Origin: Streptomyces zhihengii
GTDB lineage: Bacteria; Actinomycetota; Actinomycetes; Streptomycetales; Streptomycetaceae
Direction: 5' to 3'
DNA length: 64,000 nucleotides
Assembly: GCF_016919245.1 (NCBI RefSeq)
Contig: NZ_JAFEJA010000002.1
Location: 436,501 to 500,500 of the forward strand
Shown here: positions 7,725 through 18,594 of the stretch, piece by piece
Position numbering within the stretch: position 1 is the stretch's first letter
Layout: each line of letters starts with the position of its first letter
The notes under the pieces: generated by a model
Databases searched by the model: none
What the model was told of the DNA's origin: nothing
The model's input: the letters and a program-made list of their open reading frames with translations, nothing else
Made by a program: the position numbers and the translations under genes

Positions 7725-8675
7725 ATGGTTGCTTTCCTCCGGCTCGCGCTGCGCCGTATCGCGATGATGCCGGTGATGATCCTCGGCATCGCGTTGCTGG
7801 TCTTCGTGGTGCTCCAGTTCTCGCCGGTGGATCCGGCCTACAACGCGCTCGGAGACAGCGCGACCCCCGAGGCGCGCGCCGCCTTCGCCGCGGAGCACGG
7901 GCTCGACGACCCGCTGCCCCTGCGCTACGTCGACTTCATCGGCCAGCTCCTGCGCGGCGACCTCGGCGTCACCGTGCCGCCCAGCCAGCCCGTCGCCGAC
8001 CGCATCGCCGCCGCCTTCCCCCTGACGCTCCAGCTCACCCTGATGGGCCTGGCCCTCGCCGTCGTCCTCGCCGTGGCCCTCGGCGTCACCGGCGCCGTGT
8101 ACCGCGACCGCTGGCCGGACCAGGTGTTCCGCGTGCTGTCCATGGCCGGTGTGGCGATCCCGTCCTTCTGGCTCGGGGTGCTGCTCATCCAGCAGTTCGC
8201 GCTGAACACCCCGCTCTTCCCGACCGGCGGCTACATCAACCCGGCGGAGTCCCCGGGCGGTTTCCTGCGGACGATGACCCTGCCGGCGGTCTCGCTCGCC
8301 ATCCCGGTGGCCGCCTCCCTCGCCCGTCTGGTGCGCACGTCGATGGTCGCCGAGCTCGACCGCGACTACGTCCGCACGGCGCGCGGCAACGGCCTGCCGC
8401 CCTCGCTGGTGATCCGGTCGGTGCTCCGCAACGCCCTGGTCACCCCGCTGACGGTGCTCGGCATCAAGGTCGGCTACATGCTCAGCGGCGCCGTCGTCAT
8501 CGAGGCCATCTTCGACCTGCCCGGCATGGGCAAGCTGATCCTCGAAGGCGTCACCGGCGGAGACGTCGCCCTGGTCCAGGGCACGGTGCTCTTCATCGCC
8601 ATCGCGTTCCTCGTCGTCAACGTCATCGTCGACCTGCTCTACCTGCTGGTCAACCCGCGCATCAGGACGGTGTGA
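7725..8675 (+). CDS. ABC importer permease (DppB-like)
   Basis: 316 residues with about six membrane segments. The N-terminus LRRIAMMPVMILGIALLVF and the cytoplasmic loop RTARGNGLPPSLVIRSVLRN, with its EAA-type coupling motif, are typical of DppB/OppB. It carries the first half of the transmembrane channel. AGGA precedes the ATG by eight bases. One base separates its stop from the next gene, so the two are co-translated. Confidence 0.92.
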   Translation: MVAFLRLALRRIAMMPVMILGIALLVFVVLQFSPVDPAYNALGDSATPEARAAFAAEHGLDDPLPLRYVDFIGQLLRGDLGVTVPPSQPVADRIAAAFPLTLQLTLMGLALAVVLAVALGVTGAVYRDRWPDQVFRVLSMAGVAIPSFWLGVLLIQQFALNTPLFPTGGYINPAESPGGFLRTMTLPAVSLAIPVAASLARLVRTSMVAELDRDYVRTARGNGLPPSLVIRSVLRNALVTPLTVLGIKVGYMLSGAVVIEAIFDLPGMGKLILEGVTGGDVALVQGTVLFIAIAFLVVNVIVDLLYLLVNPRIRTV

Positions 8676-8676
8676 G

Positions 8677-11741
<3,065 letters not shown>

Positions 11742-11803
11742 GCCGCCGGGGAGGGGGCCGGGCGGCCGTACGGGCCAATCCGGCGCACCCGTCCGCACCA
11801 CGA

Positions 11804-11832
11804 CCCGGCGCGGCGCGTTGCGCCGCGCCGGG
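11804..11832 (+). terminator. terminator of the importer operon
   Basis: CCCGGCGCGGCG and CGCCGCGCCGGG form a perfect 12-bp stem with a 5-nt loop (CGTTG), 62 bp after the last importer gene. There is no U-run, as usual in this GC context. Confidence 0.65.
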
Positions 11833-11923
11833 CGGTGGCGGTTCCTTGTCCGCCGGGCCCCGCCCACGGATCAGATCCGCCCCCGCCCCGGCCGTGAGCC
11901 GGCTTCCCCGCCAGGAGCACCGG

Positions 11924-12352
11924 ATGCACCGCACCGCAGCCCTCGCCGCAGTGGCACTCCTCGCCGTCGCCGCGGCCGTCCCGGCGGCCGCGGCATCGCC
12001 CGCGCCGGACACGGTGGCCGCCGCCCCGGCGGCCGAGAAGCCGGCCCCGCCCCGGGGGCTGTTCCTGACGGTGTCCGGAGCGGAGAACTCCTGGATCCGG
12101 GGGGTCCTGCTGCACTGCAGCCCCGAGCCGAGCGGCCCCCACCCGGACGCGGCCGGCGCCTGCGCGGCGCTCGACGAGGCCCGCGGCGACCTCGACCTGC
12201 TCTCCGGCGACCCGCACCCGTGCACCAAGCAGTACGACCCCGTCACGGTGAGTGCCACCGGCGCATGGCGCGGCAGACCGACCGCCTGGCACAAGACCTT
12301 CGCCAACGCCTGCGAGCTGTCGACGGCCACCGGCGCGCTGTTCCGCTTCTGA
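11924..12352 (+). CDS. secreted subtilisin-inhibitor-like (SSI family) protease inhibitor
   Basis: 142-residue precursor with a signal peptide (cleavage near AAAASPA). The mature part carries SSI landmarks: LTVSGAENSWIRGV, ACAALDEARGDLDLL, YDPVTVSATGAW and KTFANACELS. Four Cys residues match the two conserved disulfides. In SSI the reactive site follows the Cys two residues later (C-P-Met). Here the loop reads C-T-Lys-Gln-Tyr-Asp-Pro, putting Lys at P1. That predicts inhibition of trypsin-like as well as subtilisin-like proteases. AGGAG lies six bases before the ATG. It is monocistronic, between two hairpins. Confidence 0.93.
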   Translation: MHRTAALAAVALLAVAAAVPAAAASPAPDTVAAAPAAEKPAPPRGLFLTVSGAENSWIRGVLLHCSPEPSGPHPDAAGACAALDEARGDLDLLSGDPHPCTKQYDPVTVSATGAWRGRPTAWHKTFANACELSTATGALFRF

Positions 12353-12363
12353 CCCGCCGCCGC

Positions 12364-12397
12364 GGTGCGTCCGGCCCCGACCGGGGCGGGACGCACC
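12364..12397. terminator. bidirectional hairpin between convergent inhibitor and small membrane gene
   Basis: GGTGCGTCC/GGACGCACC (9 bp), one G-G mismatch, then GCCCC/GGGGC around a 4-nt loop. It lies between two convergent genes, 11 bp after the inhibitor stop. Confidence 0.6.
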
Positions 12398-12441
12398 CGG
12401 GGCGTGCTGCGAGTGCCCGGGACCGCCGCGGCCGACGGCGC

Positions 12442-12600
12442 TCAGGTGCGGCGCGAGGACACCACGCCGATCGTCGTCAGACCGATCACGACCCAGCCGA
12501 ACCACAGCCAGCCGTTGCTGCCGAGTGCCGCGGTGTACGCCGTCACGAGCACCAGGGCCCCGACGGTCAGCACGCCCATCGTCTTCGTCGAACCGGACAT
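12442..12600 (-). CDS. 52-residue membrane protein next to a CtaG-like gene
   Basis: A short ORF (MSGSTKTMGVLTVGALVLV at its start) with two predicted hydrophobic segments at about residues 8-25 and 29-46 and an SSRRT tail. GGAGGAGGG is placed five bases before the ATG, an unusually strong ribosome-binding site, which supports it as a real gene. It lies just downstream of the cytochrome-oxidase-assembly-like gene on the same strand. I know no function; a role beside the respiratory oxidase is only a guess from position. Confidence 0.75.
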   Translation of the reverse strand: MSGSTKTMGVLTVGALVLVTAYTAALGSNGWLWFGWVVIGLTTIGVVSSRRT

Positions 12601-12704
12601 CTGCGCCCTCCTCCGACGGCGGGGACCGTCAAGGCCATGGTCGCCCCCCGGACGGCCCCGGCGCTACTCCCCGGGCGTCACCGGCGCCTCCCGGGCCGCA
12701 GGCG

Positions 12705-13658
12705 TCAGCGGCCGCTGCGCGCCTGGAGCGAGGCGAGATAGGCGTTGTACGCCTCCAGCTCCTTGTCCCCGTCGCGGTCCGCGGCCCGGTCGTGACGCCT
12801 GGCGACGCGCTGCTCGGAGCGGTACCACTGGAAGACGAGCGCGATGAGCACCAGCACCGACGGGATCTCGCTGAACGCCCAGGCGATGCCGCCGGCCGCG
12901 TTCTGGTCGGAGAGGGCGTCGATGCCGAGTGACGCGGGCGGGTTCTCGTACGCCTTGACCATCGGCTCGGTGGCCATCATCAGCGCGATGCCGAAGAACG
13001 CGTGGAACGGCATGCCCGCGAACAGCTCCAGCATCCGCATCACGTAGCCGGGCCGGTGCGGCCCCGGGTCCACGCCCATGATCGGCCAGAAGAACACCAG
13101 CCCCACGGCGAGGAAGTGCAGCATCATCGCGATGTGGCCCGGCTTCGAGCCCATCAGGAAGTCGAACAGCGGCGTGAAGTACAGCCCGTACAGGCTCGCG
13201 ATGAACAGCGGGATGGTGAACACCGGATGCGTGATCACCCGCATGTAGCGGCTGTGCAGCAGCATCAGCAGCAGTTCGCGCGGCCCCGTGCGGCCCCGGC
13301 CGGCGACCGGCAGCGCGCGCAGCGCCAGGGTGATCGGCGCACCGAGCAGCAGCACGATCGGCGAGAGCATGCTGATCACCATGTGCTGGACCATGTGCAC
13401 GCTGAACATGACCATGCCGTAGTCGTTCAGCTTGGTGCACATCACCAGCGCCACGCTCAGCACACCCGCGGTGAACAGCACCGTCCGGCTCACGGGCCAG
13501 GCGTCGCCGCGCCGGCGGAGCCGGACGACACCCCAGGCGTACAGGCCGAGGGCCAGCAGGCAGCCGACGAGGAAGAAGGGGTCGGGCGAGAAGGCCAGCC
13601 CCCGTCCCAGCGTGAACGGCGGCAGATCCATGGTCATGCCGTGCCCGCTGTGGTCCAT
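12705..13658 (-). CDS. CtaG-like cytochrome c oxidase assembly membrane protein
   Basis: 317 residues from the ATG at 13658, which has GGGGAG seven bases upstream; the longer frame lacks such a site. It has about seven membrane segments and the caa3-CtaG features HMVQHMVISMLSP and LHFLAVGLVFFWPIMGVDP. The extreme N-terminus MDHSGHGMTMD is rich in His and Met, consistent with copper handling. The family is tied to delivery of copper to the CuA/CuB centres of the respiratory oxidase. The C-terminus is charged and cytoplasmic. Confidence 0.88.
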   Translation of the reverse strand: MDHSGHGMTMDLPPFTLGRGLAFSPDPFFLVGCLLALGLYAWGVVRLRRRGDAWPVSRTVLFTAGVLSVALVMCTKLNDYGMVMFSVHMVQHMVISMLSPIVLLLGAPITLALRALPVAGRGRTGPRELLLMLLHSRYMRVITHPVFTIPLFIASLYGLYFTPLFDFLMGSKPGHIAMMLHFLAVGLVFFWPIMGVDPGPHRPGYVMRMLELFAGMPFHAFFGIALMMATEPMVKAYENPPASLGIDALSDQNAAGGIAWAFSEIPSVLVLIALVFQWYRSEQRVARRHDRAADRDGDKELEAYNAYLASLQARSGR

Positions 13659-13711
13659 CTGCGTACTCCCCGAGGGCGTCCCGATTCGTGCCTGTTGTCC
13701 GGACCAGACTA

Positions 13712-13749
13712 GATGTGCCCCCGGCCGCGCTCGCGGCCGGGGGCACATC
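13712..13749 (-). terminator. terminator of pfkA
   Basis: GATGTGCCCCCGGCCGCG pairs perfectly with CGCGGCCGGGGGCACATC (up to 18 bp, tiny loop). It is 15 bp beyond the pfkA stop on the minus strand and isolates pfkA from the downstream CtaG-like gene. Confidence 0.75.
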
Positions 13750-13764
13750 GTCGGACGGCACGGG

Positions 13765-14790
13765 TCAGAGCACGCACTCCGCCTCGGCGTAGCGGTCGGC
13801 GGGCACGGTCTTCAGCGTCTGCGTCGCCTCGGCCAGCGGCACCATGGTGATGTCGGTGCCGCGCAGGGCGGTGAGCATCCCGAACTCGCCCCGGTGCACG
13901 GCCTCCACGGCGTGCCACCCGAAGCGGGTCGCCAGCACCCGGTCGTACGCGGTCGGGGTACCGCCGCGCTGCACATGGCCGAGGATGACCGGGCGGGCCT
14001 CCTTGCCGAGCCGGTGCTCCAGCTCGATGGAGAGCTGACGGGCCACACCGGCGAAGCGCTCGTGGCCGTAGATGTCCTTGGCGCCCTCGTCCCACTGCAT
14101 CGAGCCCTCGCGGGGCTTGGCGCCCTCGGCGACGACCACGATGGCGAACTTCTTCCCCTTCGAGAAGCGCTCGCCGACCATGGCGGTCAGTTCCTCTATG
14201 TCGAACGGGCGCTCCGGCACGACGATGGCGTGGGCGCCCGCCGCCATGCCCGAGTGCAGCGCGATCCAGCCGGTGTGGCGGCCCATGACCTCGACGATCA
14301 GCACGCGCTGGTGCGACTCGGCCGTGGTCTTGAGGCGGTCCAGCGCCTCGGTGGCCACACCGACGGCGGTGTCGAAGCCGAAGGTGACGTCGGTCGACGC
14401 GATGTCGTTGTCGATCGTCTTCGGCACGCCCACGATGGGCAGGCCCGCCTCGGACAGCAGCGTCGCGGCCTTGAGGGTGCCCTCACCGCCGATGGGGATG
14501 ATCGCGTCGAGGCCGAGGTCGGCCACATGGCCCCTGGCCCGCTCGACACCGCCGACCAGGTGCGCGGGCTGCACCCGCGAGGAGCCGAGTATCGTGCCGC
14601 CGCGGGCGAGGATGCCGGCCACCGCGTCGAGGTCGAGCTTGCGGTAGTCGCACTCCAGGAGGCCCTTCCAGCCGTCGTGGAACCCGATGACCTCGTCGCC
14701 GTGGTCGACGACGGCACGGTGCACGACGGAACGGATGACGGCGTTCAGACCGGGGCAGTCGCCGCCGGAGGTGAGCACACCAATGCGCAT
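13765..14790 (-). CDS. pfkA: ATP/PPi-dependent 6-phosphofructokinase
   Basis: 341 residues, PfkA family. The phosphate loop is GVLTSGGDCPGLNAVI. The active-site segment SVPKTIDNDI is here GVPKTIDNDIASTD, with the catalytic Asp. VEVMGRHTGWIAL and IVVVAEGAKP follow. Position 104-equivalent has the loop GGEGTLK, where Gly before Thr suggests ATP rather than pyrophosphate use (GGDGT versus GGDGS/N motifs), though the Glu is typical of actinobacterial enzymes. It catalyses the committed glycolytic step. It is monocistronic and bounded by strong hairpins on both sides. Confidence 0.95.
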   Translation of the reverse strand: MRIGVLTSGGDCPGLNAVIRSVVHRAVVDHGDEVIGFHDGWKGLLECDYRKLDLDAVAGILARGGTILGSSRVQPAHLVGGVERARGHVADLGLDAIIPIGGEGTLKAATLLSEAGLPIVGVPKTIDNDIASTDVTFGFDTAVGVATEALDRLKTTAESHQRVLIVEVMGRHTGWIALHSGMAAGAHAIVVPERPFDIEELTAMVGERFSKGKKFAIVVVAEGAKPREGSMQWDEGAKDIYGHERFAGVARQLSIELEHRLGKEARPVILGHVQRGGTPTAYDRVLATRFGWHAVEAVHRGEFGMLTALRGTDITMVPLAEATQTLKTVPADRYAEAECVL

Positions 14791-14915
14791 AGCCCGGAAA
14801 CCTTTACTACGTGGGCCGACTCCCGGACCACGTCGTCCGGTTGGATCCCTGTCACCCTACCGGCGCGCGGGGCCCGTTCCTAAACCGGCGTCCGCCAGGT
14901 GGGACCGGCCCGAAC

Positions 14916-14943
14916 GGCCCCTCGCTCAGGTGAGCGAGGGGCC
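14916..14943. terminator. strong perfect hairpin between gatD and pfkA
   Basis: GGCCCCTCGCTCA and TGAGCGAGGGGCC form 13 bp of perfect stem with an AGGT-type tip. It lies about 125 bp downstream of gatD on the minus strand, ahead of the pfkA promoter region. Confidence 0.65.
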
Positions 14944-15025
14944 GTCTGAATGGGTGCTCGGGTGAGCGAGAGGGGCTCTCGTCTGGGCCCCCGCGAGGGT
15001 CCCGGAGGGCCTCCCCGGCCGCCCC

Positions 15026-15047
15026 GGCGCCGCCCGTGAGCGGCGCC
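15026..15047 (-). terminator. hairpin directly after gatD
   Basis: GGCGCCGC and GCGGCGCC (8 bp) with a 6-nt loop, 21 bp after the gatD stop. This is the first of two hairpins ending the murT-gatD operon. Confidence 0.55.
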
Positions 15048-15068
15048 GCGGGACGGCTTTGGCGGGTG

Positions 15069-15797
15069 TCAGGCCGGCTGCGTCGCCGAGGCGATCCGCT
15101 CGGCGCGCAGCGCCTCGTACCAGCGGTCGTCGGTGGGCGGCAGGGCGTTCACATCGAGGGCCAGCTTCAGCAGCAGGTCCGCGATCTGCGGGTTGCGGGC
15201 CATCACGGGACCGTGCATGTACGTCCCGAACACCGTGTCGTTGTAGGCGCCTTCGGTGCCGTCGCCGGTGCCGTTGCCCCGCCCGATGACCGTCCGCGCG
15301 AACGGGCGGGCGGTCGGGCCGAGGTGGGTGATGCCCTGGTGGTTCTCGAAGCCGGTGAGCTGCGGCAGGCCGAACTGCGGGTCGATGTCCGCGAGCACGT
15401 CGCCCACGCAGCGCTCGCCCTCGCCGCGGGTGGAGATCACGTCGATCAGCCCGAGGCCCGGCTCGCGCTCGCCGAGGTCGTTGATGAACTCGTGGCCGAG
15501 GATCTGGTACCCGGCGCACACCGAGAAGATGATCGCGCCGTTCGACGCCGCCCGGCTCAGGCCGCCGTCGCGGCGCAGCCGCTCGGCCGCGAGGCGCTGC
15601 GGGCGGTCCTCGCCGCCGCCGATCAGGTAGATGTCCCCGGAGGTGGGCACCGGCTGGTCGCTGCGCACGTCGATCCGCATCACGTCGAGGCCGCGCTGCC
15701 GCGCGCGGCGCTCCACGACGAGGGCGTTGCCCTGGTCGCCGTAGGTGCTGAGCAGGTCCGGGTAGACCCACACCAGACGGAGGCTGCTGTCACTCAT
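15069..15797 (-). CDS. gatD: lipid II glutaminyl amidotransferase subunit GatD
   Basis: 242 residues, class I glutamine amidotransferase fold. The nucleophile Cys is in IFSVCAGYQILG and the catalytic His in GTYMHGPVMARN. GatD supplies ammonia from glutamine to MurT, which amidates the D-Glu of the peptidoglycan stem peptide. Two nearby ATGs are possible. The one at 15797 (MSDSSLRLVW) is preferred because AAAGGA lies eight bases before it, against two bases for the ATG at 15803. It sits 29 bp downstream of murT. Confidence 0.93.
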   Translation of the reverse strand: MSDSSLRLVWVYPDLLSTYGDQGNALVVERRARQRGLDVMRIDVRSDQPVPTSGDIYLIGGGEDRPQRLAAERLRRDGGLSRAASNGAIIFSVCAGYQILGHEFINDLGEREPGLGLIDVISTRGEGERCVGDVLADIDPQFGLPQLTGFENHQGITHLGPTARPFARTVIGRGNGTGDGTEGAYNDTVFGTYMHGPVMARNPQIADLLLKLALDVNALPPTDDRWYEALRAERIASATQPA

Positions 15798-15826
15798 TCT
15801 CATGGTCCTTTTCGTCCGTCCGCTGC

Positions 15827-17062
15827 TCAGTTGCCGACCCGGCGGCGCACGTCCTGGAAGGCGGTGTAGTTGGCGATGAGCTCGATCCGGCCGCCCGGCG
15901 CCGACTGCACGGCCTCGTCGACGCTCTCGCACACACGGAAGTCGAGGCCCGCGACCTCCAGGCGCACCGCCAGGTCGAGCCTGCGGTCGCCGATCACGTA
16001 GATCGGGTGGCCGGCGAGCCGGGTGTAGTCCACGTCCCACAGCCACGAGGTGTCGGTGCCGTCCGCGCCGCGGGCGTTGACGGAGAGGATGACCGGCGTC
16101 GGCGGCGGGTCGATCAGGGAGAAGGTCTCCAGCCAGCCGGCCGGGTTCTTCGCCAGCAGCAGCCGGACGTCCCGGCCGAGGAACGAGACCACGTCGTACC
16201 GGCCGGCCACGGCCTGCACCTGGTACATCCGCTCCAGCGCGACCTGCGGCGGCACCCCGAAGCAGGCGGCGACGGCGGCCGAGGTGGCGGCGTTGGCCCG
16301 GTTGGCGCGGCCGGGGAGCTGCAGGTGGATCGGCCAGGCGCTGCCGTGCGGGTCGAGGACGTGGTCCCCGCTGAGCACCCAGCTCGGCGCGGGGCGGCGG
16401 AAGCCGCACTCGCCGCAGAACCAGTCGTCCCCGGGGCGCTGCATCACACCGCCGCACGACGGGCAGGACCAGGCGTCGTCCTTCCACTCCTGTCCGGCGG
16501 CCACCCACACGACGTTGGGCGACGAGGAGGCGGCCCACACGACCAGCGGGTCGTCGGCGTTGGCGATGACGGTCGCCTTCGAGCCGGCGAGCCCCTCGCG
16601 CCACTTCTCGGCCAGCATCCGGGTCTCGGCCGCGCGGTCGAGCTGGTCGCGGGAGAGGTTGAGCAGCGCGATGGCCTTCGGCGTCACGTCGCGCGCGACT
16701 CCGGCGAGGTACTTCTCGTCCACCTCGATCACACCGAACCGGGCGTCCGAGCCGCCGGCCAGCGCCGAGGTGATGCCCGCGGGCATGTTGGCGCCGAGGG
16801 CGTTGGAGACGACCGGGCCGGCCGCGCGCAGCGCCTCGGCGATCAGCCGGGTGGTGGTGGTCTTGCCGTTGGTGGCCGACACGAGGACCACGTCCAGGTG
16901 CTGCGCGAGCCGCCCCAGCAGGTCGGGGTCGAGCTTCAGCGCCACCCGGCCGCCGATCACCGATCCGCTGCCGCGTCCGGCGGCACGCGACACCGCGGCC
17001 GCGGCCTTGCCCGCCGACACGGCCAGCTTGGCTCGCGGCGTCAGCTCCGAGTTGCCTGACAT
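15827..17062 (-). CDS. murT: lipid II isoglutaminyl synthase subunit MurT
   Basis: 411 residues, Mur-ligase fold. The ATP loop is VSATNGKTTTTRLI. A four-Cys zinc ribbon (CPSCGG ... CGECG) is inserted in the central domain, diagnostic of MurT. The C-terminal DUF1727 domain ends the protein. With GatD it converts D-isoglutamate in lipid II to D-isoglutamine. The ATG at 17062 has AAGGAGG about ten bases upstream. It starts the operon and is divergent from the peptide deformylase gene. Confidence 0.94.
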   Translation of the reverse strand: MSGNSELTPRAKLAVSAGKAAAAVSRAAGRGSGSVIGGRVALKLDPDLLGRLAQHLDVVLVSATNGKTTTTRLIAEALRAAGPVVSNALGANMPAGITSALAGGSDARFGVIEVDEKYLAGVARDVTPKAIALLNLSRDQLDRAAETRMLAEKWREGLAGSKATVIANADDPLVVWAASSSPNVVWVAAGQEWKDDAWSCPSCGGVMQRPGDDWFCGECGFRRPAPSWVLSGDHVLDPHGSAWPIHLQLPGRANRANAATSAAVAACFGVPPQVALERMYQVQAVAGRYDVVSFLGRDVRLLLAKNPAGWLETFSLIDPPPTPVILSVNARGADGTDTSWLWDVDYTRLAGHPIYVIGDRRLDLAVRLEVAGLDFRVCESVDEAVQSAPGGRIELIANYTAFQDVRRRVGN

Positions 17063-17164
17063 CGTCCTTGATCCTCCTTGCATCGGTCCGCACTCAGCCT
17101 ATCGATGTCTTCTCCGGCCGCCGTACCGCGGCACCGTCCCAAAAGGCGGAGGTCACCCGGAACG

Positions 17165-17170
17165 TAGGCT
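17165..17170 (+). promoter_or_regulatory. -10 element consistent with a leaderless deformylase transcript
   Basis: TAGGCT, a good match to the actinobacterial -10 (TANNNT), ends six bases before the ATG at 17177. No Shine-Dalgarno is visible. This geometry places the transcription start at or next to the A of the start codon. Confidence 0.5.
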
Positions 17171-17176
17171 GGCGCC

Positions 17177-17746
17177 ATGCGAAACCGGCCGATCCCCGGC
17201 AGTTCCGGACTGGTCAGGCCCATGAGCCTGCTCGCCGATCCCGTGCTGCACGCCCCCTGCGAGCCCGTCACCGACTTCGGCGCCGGCCTCGCGCGCCTTG
17301 TCGAGGACATGTTCGCCACGATGTACGCGGCCCAGGGGGTCGGCCTCGCGGCGAACCAGGTCGGGGTGGGGCTGCGGGTCTTCGTCTACGACTGCCCGGA
17401 CGACGAGGACGTCCGCCATCTCGGGCACGTGGTGAACCCGCGCCTGGTCGAGGCCGACGGATTCACCGTGCGCGGCCCCGAGGGCTGCCTCTCGCTGCCC
17501 GGGCTGGAGGCGCCCACCGAGCGGTTCGACCGCGCGGTCGTGGAGGGCGTCCGCACCGACGGCAGCCCGGTCAGGATCGAGGGCACCGGCTTCTTCGCGC
17601 GCTGCCTCCAGCACGAGTGCGACCATCTGGACGGCCTCGTCTACGCGGACCGCCTCTCCCCGCGCCGCCGCTCCCGGCTGGCCCGGGCGGCGGGCAAGTC
17701 CTCCTGGGCCACCCCGGAGCGGACGGCCCTGCTGCGGGAGGGCTGA
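17177..17746 (+). CDS. def: peptide deformylase
   Basis: 189 residues. The three deformylase motifs are present: GVGLAANQVG, EGCLSLPG (metal Cys) and QHECDHLDG (metal His pair and catalytic Glu). It removes the formyl group from nascent peptides. The N-terminus RPIPGSSGLVRPMSLLADP fits actinobacterial paralogues. No ribosome-binding site is visible; see the -10 element just upstream. An internal start at 17222 would delete conserved residues. Several actinobacteria carry more than one def; which copy is essential cannot be judged here. Confidence 0.93.
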   Translation: MRNRPIPGSSGLVRPMSLLADPVLHAPCEPVTDFGAGLARLVEDMFATMYAAQGVGLAANQVGVGLRVFVYDCPDDEDVRHLGHVVNPRLVEADGFTVRGPEGCLSLPGLEAPTERFDRAVVEGVRTDGSPVRIEGTGFFARCLQHECDHLDGLVYADRLSPRRRSRLARAAGKSSWATPERTALLREG

Positions 17747-17793
17747 GGGCGCCCGTGCGCCGGGCGGGCCGCGGCGGGCGGGGGCGGGCCGGG

Positions 17794-18432
17794 TCAGAAG
17801 CCCGGGCCGCCCTGCCGGTCGGGCGCGTCGAACAGGCGGCCGCACAGCAGGTCGGTCAGGCTCTCCACCAGCTCCGCCCGTGTGCAGGGGCGTTCGCCGA
17901 GCCACCAGTCACCGGCCGCGTGCATCATGCCGACGATCCCGTGGCCCCACATCCGGGCCACCATGTCGCCGGCGGGGCCGAGGTCGACGCGGTCGGCGAC
18001 GACCTTGCCCAGCTCGTCGCCGAGGCGCCGCAGCAGGGGCGCCGAGTGCAGCCCGACGTCGAAGCCCTGTTCCGAGGCGTTCGGGGCGCCCTCGGCCGGG
18101 TGCATCAGGAAGCGGTACACCTGCGGGCGCGCCTCGATCGCCGCGAGGTAGGTGTCCAGCGTGCCGGCGACCCGCTCGCGCCGGTCGGCCGGGGCGTCGA
18201 CGGCCACCTGCAGCGCCCGCAGCAGCGCGTCGGTGTGGCGCTTGGCGAGGGCGCGGTACAGTCCGCCCTTGTCGCCGAAGTGACGGTAGAGGATGGGCTT
18301 GGTGATGCCGGCCTCGGCGGCGATCGCGTTCATGGACGCCTGGGGACCGTCGCGGAGCACGACCCGGTCGGCCGCTTCGAGCAGCTCCCGGCGCCGGTCG
18401 TCCGCCGACCGCTGCTGCTGCGTGGTCTCCAT
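17794..18432 (-). CDS. TetR-family transcriptional regulator
   Basis: 212 residues. The N-terminal HTH (about residues 15-60) contains SMNAIAAEAGITKPILYRHF and DKGGLYRAL. The helical C-terminal domain is unassigned. The ATG at 18432 has GGGGAG eight bases upstream. It is divergent from the acyl-CoA dehydrogenase gene, and a perfect inverted repeat covers that gene's -10 region. By analogy with FadR/KstR-type regulators, an acyl-CoA is the probable ligand; that part is inference. Confidence 0.9.
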   Translation of the reverse strand: METTQQQRSADDRRRELLEAADRVVLRDGPQASMNAIAAEAGITKPILYRHFGDKGGLYRALAKRHTDALLRALQVAVDAPADRRERVAGTLDTYLAAIEARPQVYRFLMHPAEGAPNASEQGFDVGLHSAPLLRRLGDELGKVVADRVDLGPAGDMVARMWGHGIVGMMHAAGDWWLGERPCTRAELVESLTDLLCGRLFDAPDRQGGPGF

Positions 18433-18514
18433 GTCCGTGTCTCCCCGCCCTTGCGAATGCGTGACGCGCAAGGTAACACCCAACCTGCCGCGACCTGTCG
18501 TCCGGCCGTCTCGG

Positions 18515-18554
18515 TTGACAGGTGCTACTCATCGGTAACAGACTCTCGTTACCG
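18515..18554 (+). promoter_or_regulatory. promoter and TetR-type operator of the acyl-CoA dehydrogenase gene
   Basis: TTGACA (18515-18520) and CAGACT (18539-18544) are spaced 18 bp. CGGTAAC (18533-18539) and GTTACCG (18548-18554) form a perfect 7-bp inverted repeat over the -10. AAGGTAACACC at about 18472 may be a partial second site facing the regulator's own promoter. Confidence 0.6.
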
Positions 18555-18594
18555 CAAGTAACGCGCTGGTCGGCGCCATAGTGCTGGAGGGGAC

